DNA of 64,000 nt, taken from NCBI RefSeq assembly GCF_029893235.1, contig NZ_JARXWE010000007.1, forward strand, positions 1 to 64,000, in the 5' to 3' direction. Made by a program: the position numbers and the translations under genes. This DNA comes from Dysgonomonas sp. PH5-45. Lineage in GTDB: Bacteria > Bacteroidota > Bacteroidia > Bacteroidales > Dysgonomonadaceae. Positions 44,787-53,030 of this stretch are shown piece after piece. How positions within the stretch are numbered: position 1 is the first letter of the stretch; each line of letters starts with the position of its first letter. The notes under the pieces are model-generated. The model was not told the origin of the DNA. It saw only the letters and a list, made by a program, of their open reading frames with translations, and searched no databases.

Positions 44787-45950
44787 TTATTTAATCTTTG
44801 TCCTTGCCAAAGTGAAGTTACCGTTCAGCCGCAAATACACACCCATGCTGTAATCTACCCGCCCCGCGTTCATGTCGGTATAAGCCTCTATGTGCGCACC
44901 CAACGAAACTTCTTTGCGCACCGGATACGAATACGCCAGCTTGGTTGTGAGCAAACTGCGCTTAGGCAAGGTTTTGCCGGGATAAAGCAGGTTGAACGAC
45001 GAGAAAAGCGGTTCGCCTTGAAAAGCGTAAAAATGCCGCGCATACCAATAGCCCATCATAAACGAGAAACGCTTGGCATCGAGCCTCATCACAGGATAAA
45101 TACCGAAGCCGCTGTCGTAAGGGCGCAACGACTTATCGGGCAGCTTATCGTAATAGCCCGCCACATAAAAGCTGAAGGTGGCCTTACGGATAAAGTTGCT
45201 GCGGCCGAAGGTTGTTTCGGCAGTGATGCCCGTTGCCAGATTTCCGGCAACAATCATTCGTTCTTTCGATTGGTCTATCTGCCCTCCCTGATGATAAATA
45301 AGCAATTGCAAGGGCACACTCACTTTCAGTTCGCTCTGCGGCGAGCTTATCACGGCGCGTGCCGACGCTCCGAAGGTAAGCACTTCGGGAACCGTGTCGC
45401 CATGCTCTATAAAGCGTTCCCAGTTTACCCACACATCGGCAAAGTAACGCTTGCCGTCGTCGTACAGGAACTGCAAGCCGCTTTCGGGGCGTTGCGTATA
45501 GTGGCGTTCCCATTGGTAAAGGGGTTCTATCAGGCGATGGTTTACACCTCCGTACAGATTGCCCAGAACGACATTCATTTTTGGTGTGATGGCATACTGC
45601 ACACGGGCAAAGATGCTATTGATGTAGGTTGTCCCTTTTTTTTGCTGGTCGCCCGAATAGTACAAGCCCACCGCACCCAATTCGGCACGCAGCTTGTCGC
45701 TAAACTGATATCCGATCTTAGGTATGAACTCTGTTCCGGGCAGGGTAGCCCCTTTGGCTATGGGATTGAAGTATTCGTTGTTCTTGAAGAAACCAACCGC
45801 ATCGACCGATAGGTACAGCTTGCTGCTGTCGGCCTCCGATATCTGCGGCGATGTGCGTAACCTGTCGGGATACCATTGTGCCCGAAGGGTGGCAGGTATC
45901 AACAAAATGAAAAAGAGGGTAAAAACGCTCAGAAATCTTAAATGCGGCAT
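44787..45950 (-). CDS. Outer-membrane beta-barrel protein, unknown
   Basis: About 387 residues from MPHLRFLSVFTLFF at 45950; signal peptide ends PATLRAQ. The rest has alternating amphipathic strands (KLYLSVDAVGFFKNNEY; LRAELGAVGLYYSGD) and ends in short aromatic strands, as in barrel proteins. No family recognised. A TACATTTG -7-like box lies at 45988-45981. Confidence 0.65.
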   Translation of the reverse strand: MPHLRFLSVFTLFFILLIPATLRAQWYPDRLRTSPQISEADSSKLYLSVDAVGFFKNNEYFNPIAKGATLPGTEFIPKIGYQFSDKLRAELGAVGLYYSGDQQKKGTTYINSIFARVQYAITPKMNVVLGNLYGGVNHRLIEPLYQWERHYTQRPESGLQFLYDDGKRYFADVWVNWERFIEHGDTVPEVLTFGASARAVISSPQSELKVSVPLQLLIYHQGGQIDQSKERMIVAGNLATGITAETTFGRSNFIRKATFSFYVAGYYDKLPDKSLRPYDSGFGIYPVMRLDAKRFSFMMGYWYARHFYAFQGEPLFSSFNLLYPGKTLPKRSLLTTKLAYSYPVRKEVSLGAHIEAYTDMNAGRVDYSMGVYLRLNGNFTLARTKIK

Positions 45951-46573
45951 TGTATAGTGCAAACAGTCTATAAAAACACACAAATGTACCTGTTTATTAC
46001 GTAAACTCTGCCTTTTTATTTCTTTTTAATACAGCAATCGGGGCGGTTTTTTGTTTATTTATCAAACCAATAGCAAGCTGTACTTTTTTTAGTAATTGTT
46101 TAAATTTTTCAAGAATATGATTTTAAGAGATAAGACGAGTTATTTCGCAGTCAAAATTTTTGAACTTAGCGGGCTAAACGATAAAATTTCGGACAAGCAA
46201 AGAGCCGTTTTGGAATTAAAATACTTCATTGAACCCATAGTGCATTTAGAAAATAAAAGCTCGTTATTTGAAAAATAAAATATATCTGTCATCCTGAGTG
46301 TAACGAAGGATCTTTAATGAAAAAAAAACACAGATTCTTCACTTTGTTCAGAACAACAAATACTATAAGATATTTATAATAAGTTATTTTTTTGTCATGT
46401 TGAACGATAGTGAAACATCTCTTCTGTGTGTGTCGAAAGAGATTCTTCCCTATGGTCAGAAACAACGTTCGAGGAGCGTAGGCGACTCAATGACAGATAT
46501 GACATAAGCTCTCTAAATGCATTACGTGTTTCATTGATTAAAATTTAAACAGTTACTTAATAGTTTGTCCGGT
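45951..46573. other. Gene-free stretch with repeat element
   Basis: Between the outer-membrane and PAP2 genes. Apart from the promoter region of the former, it is mostly the family-2 repeat at 46233-46530. A 60-codon ORF at 46096 runs into the repeat and is not believed. Confidence 0.6.
46233..46530. repeat. MITE-like family-2 repeat, copy at 46.2 kb
   Basis: Left end ACCCATAGTGCATTTAGA and right end CTCTAAATGCATTACGTGTT form inverted repeats. Contains both core segments in the opposite orientation to the 32.2- and 47.5-kb copies. About 298 bp, non-coding. Confidence 0.7.
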
Positions 46574-47398
46574 TCAGAACGCACAATGAAAGCCCAATCC
46601 TGCCCAATTACTGCCAAAGGCGGGATTCACCGTTAGCGACTGCTGCCTATCGCCCAAGCGTATTGTTTTTGACAACCATGGCAAAAGCAAATATCCAACC
46701 TCAACGCTGAGCATTCCCCAGCCTGCTCCGGCCACAACATCGCTCAGCCAATGCCTGTTTTCGGTCATCCGCAATATGCCTACGGCTGTGGCGGCAACGT
46801 ATCCGCCCACACCTATCCAAGGCGAAACGTGGCGGTATTCCTTCATCAGTATATGCGCCCCTATAAAGGCGGCTGTGGTATGGCTCGAAGGAAAAGAGTT
46901 TCGTTCGCTCCCATCGGGACGACGGCGGCCAATCAGCGATTTAGCCACATAGTTCGTACCCAAGCCTATCATCGCCGACGATGCCGAAACCAGCATCCTG
47001 TCTTTGAAGCTGTGGCGGGCGGGCACTCCGCACCAGTCGAGCACAAAAATGGCGGTGGCTGGCGCAAAAACAAGAGCCTCGTCTACCAAATCGGGGAAAC
47101 CCGAATGACGGCTCAATTCTTTCTGTACTTCTTTGTCGATATTTTTTCTTAACCAAGGTGTGGAATAGACGGTCACTCCGGCAGCAACAAGGGCGGTGGG
47201 CACAATGAGTTTTTTGACCGAAAAAGCGGTTGCCTCATCATCAGCCCCAAAAGCTTCACTACCGAGCGTGTCGGGCACAATCACCGGCACTGTGTATTCT
47301 TCCGCATCGCCTTCTGTCGGCATGGCATGCAGATTAAATGCAACAGCAAACAGCACGGCCAAGGTTACAGCCTTCTTTATAAAGCACATATTTCTCAA
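46574..47398 (-). CDS. PAP2 family phosphatase
   Basis: 274 residues; signal peptide ends FNLHAMP. The acid phosphatase motifs are intact: KSLIGRRRP (motif 1), SFPSSHT (motif 2), and RMTENRHWLSDVVAG (motif 3, catalytic His and Asp). It probably dephosphorylates lipid phosphates, for example undecaprenyl diphosphate or lipid A, at the periplasmic face. Exact substrate unknown. A TATCTTTG -7 box lies at 47424-47417. Confidence 0.88.
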   Translation of the reverse strand: MRNMCFIKKAVTLAVLFAVAFNLHAMPTEGDAEEYTVPVIVPDTLGSEAFGADDEATAFSVKKLIVPTALVAAGVTVYSTPWLRKNIDKEVQKELSRHSGFPDLVDEALVFAPATAIFVLDWCGVPARHSFKDRMLVSASSAMIGLGTNYVAKSLIGRRRPDGSERNSFPSSHTTAAFIGAHILMKEYRHVSPWIGVGGYVAATAVGILRMTENRHWLSDVVAGAGWGMLSVEVGYLLLPWLSKTIRLGDRQQSLTVNPAFGSNWAGLGFHCAF

Positions 47399-47479
47399 TA
47401 TTTAGATGTACTCAAGCAAAGATAGAAAGAATCTTGCGAAATAAGCCAAGAGGAAGAATCAGAACAGTTATTCTTTGTA

Positions 47480-47737
47480 ACCCGTAGTGCATTTAGAGAG
47501 TTTATGCCATATTTGTCATTCTGACCGTAGAGAAGAATCTTTTTTCTGACAGAAGAGATGTTTCACTATCGTTCAACATGACAAAAAAATAACTTATTAT
47601 AAACATTTTATAGCATTTGTCCTTCTGAGCAAAGCGAAGAATCTCTGTGTTTTTTCCATTATAGGCGACTCAATGACAAAATGAATATATCTTAGTTTTC
47701 AGATAATTAGCTTTTGTTTTCTGAATACACTATGGGT
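47480..47737. repeat. MITE-like family-2 repeat next to the terminase genes
   Basis: Left end ACCCGTAGTGCATTTAGAGA, right end CTGAATACACTATGGGT. Internal segments as in the 32.2-kb copy, same orientation. It ends 55 bp from the stop codon of the terminase large subunit, at the edge of that phage module. Confidence 0.7.
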
Positions 47738-47792
47738 GCGCAATACGATACTTTAAACAAACAGATAAACAGCGTAGGCTGTTTTCAGGCAA

Positions 47793-49007
47793 TCACTCCA
47801 TCCGTGTGGTGCGTACTTTGGGTTTGCCTATGCGTTTTGCCTGCCCCAGCTTGTTGAGGGCAACGTAGCGAATGGCGTCCAGGGCGTGATTGTTGGCATC
47901 GACAGGCTCATTGATGGTGTGCCCCTCGCGGCTTTTTTTCCATTTGTAGGCAAGAACCTCACGGCAGATATTCTCGCTGCGGCGGGTGATGTTGAGGCGG
48001 TAACGGCGCAAGATGTCGATGCCGTTTTTCACACTGTCGGGGCCTTTGTGCGCTGCCTCTACACGAAAACCCATGTTGCGAAGTTCGGCAATGCTTTTAG
48101 GCTCGGCACTGTCGGCTACGATGTTTACATCGGCGGTTATGTCGTTCTCGCGCAATACGGAGGCAATATCGGGGTTGGTAAGCCCTTGGCGGTAGCATAT
48201 TTCGTCCAAAAACAGCTCTCCTCCCGAAAGCCGTATATCGACAATGGCCGTGGGGTCGTTCGTGAAGCCGAAGTCCACACCCAACCACCGGTGTTTGGCA
48301 TCGTGGGGAACGGCATCCACCAGTTGCCATTGGCTGAAGATAAGCCCTTCTACCCTGCCCGTCAGCCCCCGTGCGTAGATGCGGAAAAGCTCATCGTCGG
48401 CAATCGACTCTATGCGGCGGTGTTCGTCGTCGCTCAAAAAAGGGTTGTGCCTATGGTCTGAAATAATGAGTTCAACATCGGGGTTGCCTATCAGCTTATC
48501 GTGCACCCAAAAGCGATGCGTGGGATTGTAGTCTATAAATACGCGGTGGCGGGTACGGATGGCAAGCTGCCAATAAATGTCGTACCCTATACCGTTGGCC
48601 TCGTTCACGAAGAGGATATCACGCTTTCCGCTGCGGGCGTCTTGCTCGTCGGTATAGCTTTTGAACTCGATGATAGACCCGTTGCGGCATGTAAATATGC
48701 GGTCGCTCTCGTTGGGGCGGGCAAACCATTGATGGTACAGGCGGCTACCCATCCATATGTTCTTGGCATCGCGATACGCCCCCGACCTCAGGTTCGGGAT
48801 ATCCTGCCCCACAACCGTCGTCACCAGATTAGGCTGCTGCATGCTCAAGGTAAAGAGCAAATCGAGGATGGCGTAAGTCTTGCCCGAACTTGTCCCTCCC
48901 TGATTCACCACCACCCGTTTGGGCGATGTGTAGTTCTTTATGAAAAGCGGCGGTTTGCTGAGTTTTTGCCGATTAGCGTCCATCAACATCGTTCTCATTT
49001 TGGGCAA
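47793..49007 (-). CDS. Phage terminase large subunit
   Basis: A 404-residue DNA-packaging motor. ATPase half: Walker A GGTSSGKT (37-44), Walker B ILFVNEAN (131-138). Nuclease half: GVDFGFTNDPTAI (Asp245), VADSAEPKS, and DANNHALDAIRYV near the C-terminus with the third acidic cluster. It cuts concatemeric DNA and pumps it through the portal. Overlaps the small subunit gene by 35 bp. Intact, but 23 kb or more from the portal and capsid genes. MRTMLMDAN at 48998 is an alternative start. Confidence 0.93.
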   Translation of the reverse strand: MPKMRTMLMDANRQKLSKPPLFIKNYTSPKRVVVNQGGTSSGKTYAILDLLFTLSMQQPNLVTTVVGQDIPNLRSGAYRDAKNIWMGSRLYHQWFARPNESDRIFTCRNGSIIEFKSYTDEQDARSGKRDILFVNEANGIGYDIYWQLAIRTRHRVFIDYNPTHRFWVHDKLIGNPDVELIISDHRHNPFLSDDEHRRIESIADDELFRIYARGLTGRVEGLIFSQWQLVDAVPHDAKHRWLGVDFGFTNDPTAIVDIRLSGGELFLDEICYRQGLTNPDIASVLRENDITADVNIVADSAEPKSIAELRNMGFRVEAAHKGPDSVKNGIDILRRYRLNITRRSENICREVLAYKWKKSREGHTINEPVDANNHALDAIRYVALNKLGQAKRIGKPKVRTTRME

Positions 49008-49488
49008 AGGTTTGTGCTTTCACTCCTGTCATGGGGGCAATCAGGAAGTGGGCGTTCATCGTATCGCCTGTCATTTCAATTTTTTCCTTAAAAGCAGCCA
49101 CGTTCACATGCCGCCCAATCAGTTCGAGGGCTTTCAGGGCATTCGTAGCGTCAAATTCGTACACGGCATTGCCTTGACTATCGGTCACTTCCTTGCCTCT
49201 CTGCGTTTTTGGTTCCACTTGCTGCATACATCGCTCGTGCAAGGCCACAGCCTGACGCAGTACGTAGTCCGAATCTATTTGCAAACGCCTATTGCGCTCG
49301 TCCATCAGATTTTGTACACAAAGCTGCACATTGGCGTTTTTAAGCAAGCGGCTTCCTAAATGCTTTGCCGAACGGGAGCTATATCCGGCACGGACAGCGG
49401 CCTGCGTTGCATTAAAGTCGATGAGGTACTCCCTGCAAAAAACTTCCTGCCGGGGAGTAAGTAGATTGTGTTTCTGACTGTCAGTCAT
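48973..49488 (-). CDS. Phage terminase small subunit
   Basis: About 171 residues from MTDSQKHNLLTPRQEVF at 49488; the longer ORF covers the promoter. The terminase_2 signature LTPRQEVFCREYL-DFNATQAAVRAGY is followed by SAKHLGSRLLKNANV, a DNA-binding helix-turn-helix. It recognises the packaging start and recruits the large subunit. The leader AACACAAACCCC and a late-promoter motif lie directly upstream. Confidence 0.9.
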   Translation of the reverse strand: MTDSQKHNLLTPRQEVFCREYLIDFNATQAAVRAGYSSRSAKHLGSRLLKNANVQLCVQNLMDERNRRLQIDSDYVLRQAVALHERCMQQVEPKTQRGKEVTDSQGNAVYEFDATNALKALELIGRHVNVAAFKEKIEMTGDTMNAHFLIAPMTGVKAQTFAQNENDVDGR

Positions 49489-49517
49489 ACAATAAAATAG
49501 TTTTGGGGTTTGTGTTA

Positions 49518-49537
49518 TCTCTAATATAATAAAAAAC
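49518..49537 (-). promoter_or_regulatory. Late-promoter motif upstream of the terminase genes
   Basis: The minus strand reads GTTTTTTATTATATTAGAGA: T-run plus TATATTAGA core, 30 bp before the small subunit start. Confidence 0.65.
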
Positions 49538-49699
49538 AATGAGATATGGAAATAAATAGCACACAAAAGTAATGACGGCAACTCATTTCGAACTCACGTT
49601 AGTTTAATAAAAGCAGATAAAAAACGGATATTACAAAAATTGTTTATCTTTGGCACAAAGAAAAAATGTACATAAATTTTAACTTGTCAGAAAAACACT

Positions 49700-50053
49700 A
49701 TGAAAAAGTTATTTCTTTTAGCCTTACTTGCCTGCTTATTTGCAGCCTGTGGCGATGACGACGACGAAGTGGTAACCACTTATTCTATCAGGCAAAACAT
49801 TGCCGATGTACTGCCCAATGCAACCACATACTATTATGTGTATGGCTCTAACTTCGAGCACCGCAGCTTGGGCAACCTCGAAGCCAATAAAGCCTCTAAG
49901 GCAGAGCAGGTAAACTCTAACATAAGCCAGATATTTGTTGTTTACGGAGCAAATCACGAATACCGTGTCGATACCGTATTCCGCTTGGAGGAAGGCAAAA
50001 AACATAACTTCGAGATAAAACCCGGAACGCGTGTAGTTCCTTTCGAGCCTTAA
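49700..50053 (+). CDS. Small surface lipoprotein, unknown
   Basis: 117 residues; lipobox LFAACG (Cys about 17) followed by DDDDE, an acidic run like the Bacteroidota surface-export signal, so it is probably displayed outside. The mature part is short, with YYYVYGSNFEHRSLGN. Divergent from the terminase genes. A TATCTTTG -7 box at 49645-49652 lies upstream and a strong terminator follows. Function unknown. Confidence 0.7.
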   Translation: MKKLFLLALLACLFAACGDDDDEVVTTYSIRQNIADVLPNATTYYYVYGSNFEHRSLGNLEANKASKAEQVNSNISQIFVVYGANHEYRVDTVFRLEEGKKHNFEIKPGTRVVPFEP

Positions 50054-50080
50054 CCGGAAAATACACCTTATAAGATAGAA

Positions 50081-50108
50081 AAACCTCGGCGGTCGCCGAG
50101 GTTTTTTG
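50081..50108 (+). terminator. Terminator after the 49.7-kb lipoprotein
   Basis: AACCTCGGC (50082-50090), loop GGTC, GCCGAGGTT (50095-50103), then TTTTTG. It can also serve the converging DUF3307 gene. Confidence 0.9.
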
Positions 50109-50132
50109 TTTTTTATCCGAGGAAAGAAAAAA

Positions 50133-50891
50133 CTACAACAAAGCCTTCACCACCAATCCCGTTATAATGGCAACAAAGAAACTCGAAAACGTGCCTATAA
50201 GCACATATTCGGTCAGTTTAAGGTTGCGTCCGGGCTTCAAATCGCCAAAGCGGAATATCGACTTTGCGGCCAGCAGGAAACCTACGGCAGCCATATTGCC
50301 CGTCAGGATGAACGTCAGGGTCATTGTGCGCTCCAGATAGCCGATATATTGCCCTGCTTTTTCGAGCGTTTGGCTTTCTTGGGTGGTTAGCAGCTTATCG
50401 TTCGCCATCTTACTTTCTTTCACATCGGGCTTCCACCTGTTTATGAACAGCGAGATGGCAAGCGAGGTTGGTTTCAGCATCAGCAAATAAGCTATGGCCA
50501 CGCCCCACACACGGCGGATGGAAAAGAAGTCGGCAAACAACCCGCCAAACCCTTCGTACTGCCCGGTAACAACCAGCCAAAGAAGCACTATGACCGAAAG
50601 ATGCAAAATCTGGTCTGCCACAAAATGCCAGATGCTACGCCGTTGTATCGAGGTTTTCCACCAATCAATAGCAAAGTGCGTAACAAATATCACTACGGGA
50701 ATGTACCAGCAAACCCATTGCGCCACCACAAGATATGCCATCGCCCCATGCAAAAACGCATGCAGGAGCAAGGCTTTTGTCCGCATCGCGCTGTTGGACG
50801 ACAGTTTTGCCTCCACCATCTTGACAGGTTGCAACACAAAATCGCAAACGATGTGCGCAAACAGCAGCTTAAGTAAGATTATCCAATCCAT
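50133..50891 (-). CDS. DUF3307 family membrane protein
   Basis: 252 residues with about six membrane segments. DUF3307 marks: LLKLLFAHIVCDFVLQP at the start and THFAIDWWKT in the third segment. DUF3307 genes in Bacteroidota often follow a SatD gene, as here, with a 23-bp overlap. Function unknown; it may be a membrane partner of SatD. Confidence 0.85.
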   Translation of the reverse strand: MDWIILLKLLFAHIVCDFVLQPVKMVEAKLSSNSAMRTKALLLHAFLHGAMAYLVVAQWVCWYIPVVIFVTHFAIDWWKTSIQRRSIWHFVADQILHLSVIVLLWLVVTGQYEGFGGLFADFFSIRRVWGVAIAYLLMLKPTSLAISLFINRWKPDVKESKMANDKLLTTQESQTLEKAGQYIGYLERTMTLTFILTGNMAAVGFLLAAKSIFRFGDLKPGRNLKLTEYVLIGTFSSFFVAIITGLVVKALL

Positions 50892-51561
50892 AGTTTAAGT
50901 TTATTTTTAAGAGTTCAAGTTTTATTGTTTTACTCATGTACCTGTTCACATAACCAAAAATTAGCGAAAAACGGCTTGTAATAAGCAATTTATTAACTGC
51001 CTGTGGCGATTTATTTATCTGCTCTGCAATATCCTTTTGCGATAACAATGGATTTAGCCAAAACGGGTAAATAACCGAAGCTTGCGTAGCCGTCCAACCC
51101 GACATAATATCATCGGCAAAGGCGGTGCTGACTCTCAGTTCTTTATTAAAATCTTCATCGGGAGTGAGTATTGCTATGCGATGATTCCGCCCAAGATTAT
51201 CGAAAGCCTGCCCCGACAAGCGAAAGGCTTCACCGTCCGATTCCGTTACTTTTTCCGCAATAAACTCTCCCTTGCCAACACCTATACCCATACGGGCATC
51301 CCAGCGGATATCACCCTCTGAATGAGATATCAATGAAGCTCTTATCAATATCGCAATATATAATGATGATTTCGGATATTCAACTATACACTGAAAACTA
51401 TCGCCCCGGTATATCTCCATAGTTACTTTACCAAGCTTTTCATCGGCGTTTATATCCGCAATAGTGTTTTTGAGCGTGGCGAGCAGTTTTTCGCGTCCGC
51501 CTGCCTCCAAAATCCGTGTGGAATCAACAATATCGCCTGTTATTACTCCTATCCAACTCAT
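50869..51561 (-). CDS. SatD family regulator-like protein
   Basis: 230 residues. The SatD-type N-terminal domain starts GVITGDIVDSTRI and has YRGDSFQCIV and DARMGIGVG. The C-terminal 50 residues form a helix-turn-helix (LSQKDIAEQINKSPQAVNKL). It is the first gene of the SatD-DUF3307 pair. SatD proteins are thought to act in stress or acid responses, but the role is weakly known. The palindrome array at 51891-51968 lies 330 bp upstream. Confidence 0.8.
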   Translation of the reverse strand: MSWIGVITGDIVDSTRILEAGGREKLLATLKNTIADINADEKLGKVTMEIYRGDSFQCIVEYPKSSLYIAILIRASLISHSEGDIRWDARMGIGVGKGEFIAEKVTESDGEAFRLSGQAFDNLGRNHRIAILTPDEDFNKELRVSTAFADDIMSGWTATQASVIYPFWLNPLLSQKDIAEQINKSPQAVNKLLITSRFSLIFGYVNRYMSKTIKLELLKINLNYGLDNLT

Positions 51562-51578
51562 AATACTTCCCTTTTTTA

Positions 51579-51866
51579 TTATAAATGCTTTATAGTATTT
51601 GTCTTTCTGAACAAAGTGAAGAATCTCTGTGTTGTTTTATTAAAGATCCTTTGTTACACTCAGGAGTTCCAAAAATCGATTGATAGTATCAAATTGATAT
51701 ACTCTCTGTTGTCATGTTGAACGATAGTGAAACATCTCTTCCTGTAAAAGGAGATTCTTCCCTACGGTCAGAAGGACAAAAAGAAATCAAAAATTACTGC
51801 CAAGTCACTCTCTTTATCATGATTTTTCAGATAAAGAGCTTTTATTTCCTAAACATACTACGAGTC
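51579..51866. repeat. Composite repeat: family-2 element with nested family-1 element
   Basis: 51579-51665 and 51813-51866 are family-2 segments, with the right end CCTAAACATACTACGAGTC. Between them, 51665-51812 is a family-1 core with inverted ends diverged. This suggests one element inserted in the other, or a recombinant. Confidence 0.55.
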
Positions 51867-51890
51867 AAAGATAATACTTTATTCCAGAAA

Positions 51891-51968
51891 ATCAACCAAA
51901 ATAGGTTGATTAAATACAAATCAACTGAAAAAGGTTGATATTTCGCAAATCAACCAAAAATAGTTGAT
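51891..51968. promoter_or_regulatory. Array of three 20-bp palindromes at 29-bp period
   Basis: 51891-51910 ATCAACCAAAATAGGTTGAT, 51920-51939 ATCAACTGAAAAAGGTTGAT and 51949-51968 ATCAACCAAAAATAGTTGAT. Each is a 7-bp inverted repeat with a 6-bp centre, starting exactly 29 bp apart. It looks like an operator or iteron array for a dimeric DNA-binding protein. It lies between the SatD and tail-module genes. Confidence 0.75.
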
Positions 51969-52124
51969 GCAAAAATTTACCTCTATCATTTCTTCTCCAC
52001 CCCATTTTAACAGAAGAGATGCTTCGCTCCCGCTCAGCATGACAAAACGGTTGATTACACAAACCCACTGAAACAAGGCTTCACCCGAAACAAATTAAAT
52101 ACCGTTTTACTTTTTTTATTGCCT

Positions 52125-52144
52125 TATTTTTTGTATATTAGAAC
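52125..52144 (+). promoter_or_regulatory. Late-promoter motif upstream of the tail module
   Basis: TATTTTTTGTATATTAGAAC, identical over 20 bp to the tape-measure site. 67 bp before the first gene, followed by AACAAACACAAAC and AACACTTAAAGG leader segments. Confidence 0.75.
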
Positions 52145-52210
52145 GAAAGGTTGCCCCCGATGCAGCCACCAACAAACACAAACTTTTTTTTTAACACTTA
52201 AAGGTATTTT

Positions 52211-52768
52211 ATGCAAATCACAACAAAAACCTCTTACAAGGATTTTCTGTTAATGGTCGAGATTTTCCACTTGGGCGACAAGGAACTGACCGAGATTTTT
52301 GAACGGGTGAAAGACCACCCTCTACCCCAAGAGTTCGACGTTGACTTCGATTCGCTCGTTTTTGGGCAACTATGTCAATTGCAGCAGATGAAAACCGTGG
52401 GCGACCTCTTCGTCAACTCCTTCTACATTCTACTCAAGATGCCCGAAGCCGAACTCATGCAGCACACAGCAGCCGATTGCCTCAGGTTTATTTGGCACGT
52501 AAAAACACAGTTGGAGCGCATCACCGAGCTTTTCAGCGCTATCCACTACAAACCCTCGCCCGAAGAGGTAAGGGCTGGTATAGAGAAAATGAATCACGGA
52601 TTTTTCGGTACTGCCGACTGGTACGCCCGCCGCATGGGTATCACCGACCACGAGGAAGTGTTCCAAACCAACTGGATGCGCATATACAAAGCCATGAAGA
52701 TAGACTTCGAGAACAACCGCTTTGAACAGAACTACCGCAAAGTGATTGAGCAAAAAAATAAACGGTAA
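52211..52768 (+). CDS. Putative tail assembly chaperone
   Basis: A 185-residue helical acidic protein (FLLMVEIFHLGDKELTEIFE; FIWHVKTQLERITELFSAIH; ADWYARRMGITDHEEVFQTN). Size and pattern fit the tail assembly chaperones that bind the tape measure and normally precede its gene. Here the tape measure gene is 27 kb away, yet both carry the same 20-bp promoter. The assignment is inference. First gene of the tail module; a MITE-like repeat follows it. Confidence 0.45.
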   Translation: MQITTKTSYKDFLLMVEIFHLGDKELTEIFERVKDHPLPQEFDVDFDSLVFGQLCQLQQMKTVGDLFVNSFYILLKMPEAELMQHTAADCLRFIWHVKTQLERITELFSAIHYKPSPEEVRAGIEKMNHGFFGTADWYARRMGITDHEEVFQTNWMRIYKAMKIDFENNRFEQNYRKVIEQKNKR

Positions 52769-52826
52769 ACATTCTCTTTACAATCATTTGTCATTCTGAG
52801 CGTTAGCGAATAATCTATTTCGCTAT

Positions 52827-52965
52827 TGTCAAAAGTAAATTTTAATTTCTTTTTGTCATTCTGACCGTAGGGAAGAATCTCCTTTTACAGGAAAAGATGT
52901 TTCACTATCGTTCAACATGACAGTAGAGTATATCAATTTGATACCATCAATCGACTTTTGACACA
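52827..52965. repeat. MITE-like family-1 repeat inside the tail module
   Basis: Inverted ends TGTCAAAAGTAAA and TCGACTTTTGACACA. The core is near-identical to that of the 28.9-kb copy. It separates the chaperone-like gene from the next tail gene without breaking either. Confidence 0.7.
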
Positions 52966-53030
52966 CCCATGACAAAAAGAACAAATAACATCTTTCAAGA
53001 TAATATTAAAATTTAAACACAAACTTTATT

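Larger units (their letters stand above)
51562..52210. other. Gene-free stretch with repeats, palindrome array and late promoter
   Basis: 650 bp between the divergent SatD and tail modules. It holds a repeat composite (51579-51866), three palindromes (51891-51968), a repeat fragment (52013-52045), the late-promoter motif (52125-52144) and the phage leader. Confidence 0.7.

Noticed and set aside
46096-46278. 60-codon plus-strand ORF
   Set aside because: It runs into the left end of a repeat copy and has no family features.
51891-51968. Possible small CRISPR array
   Set aside because: Repeats are 20-bp palindromes with only 9-bp spacers, three units and no cas genes; it fits an operator or iteron array better.
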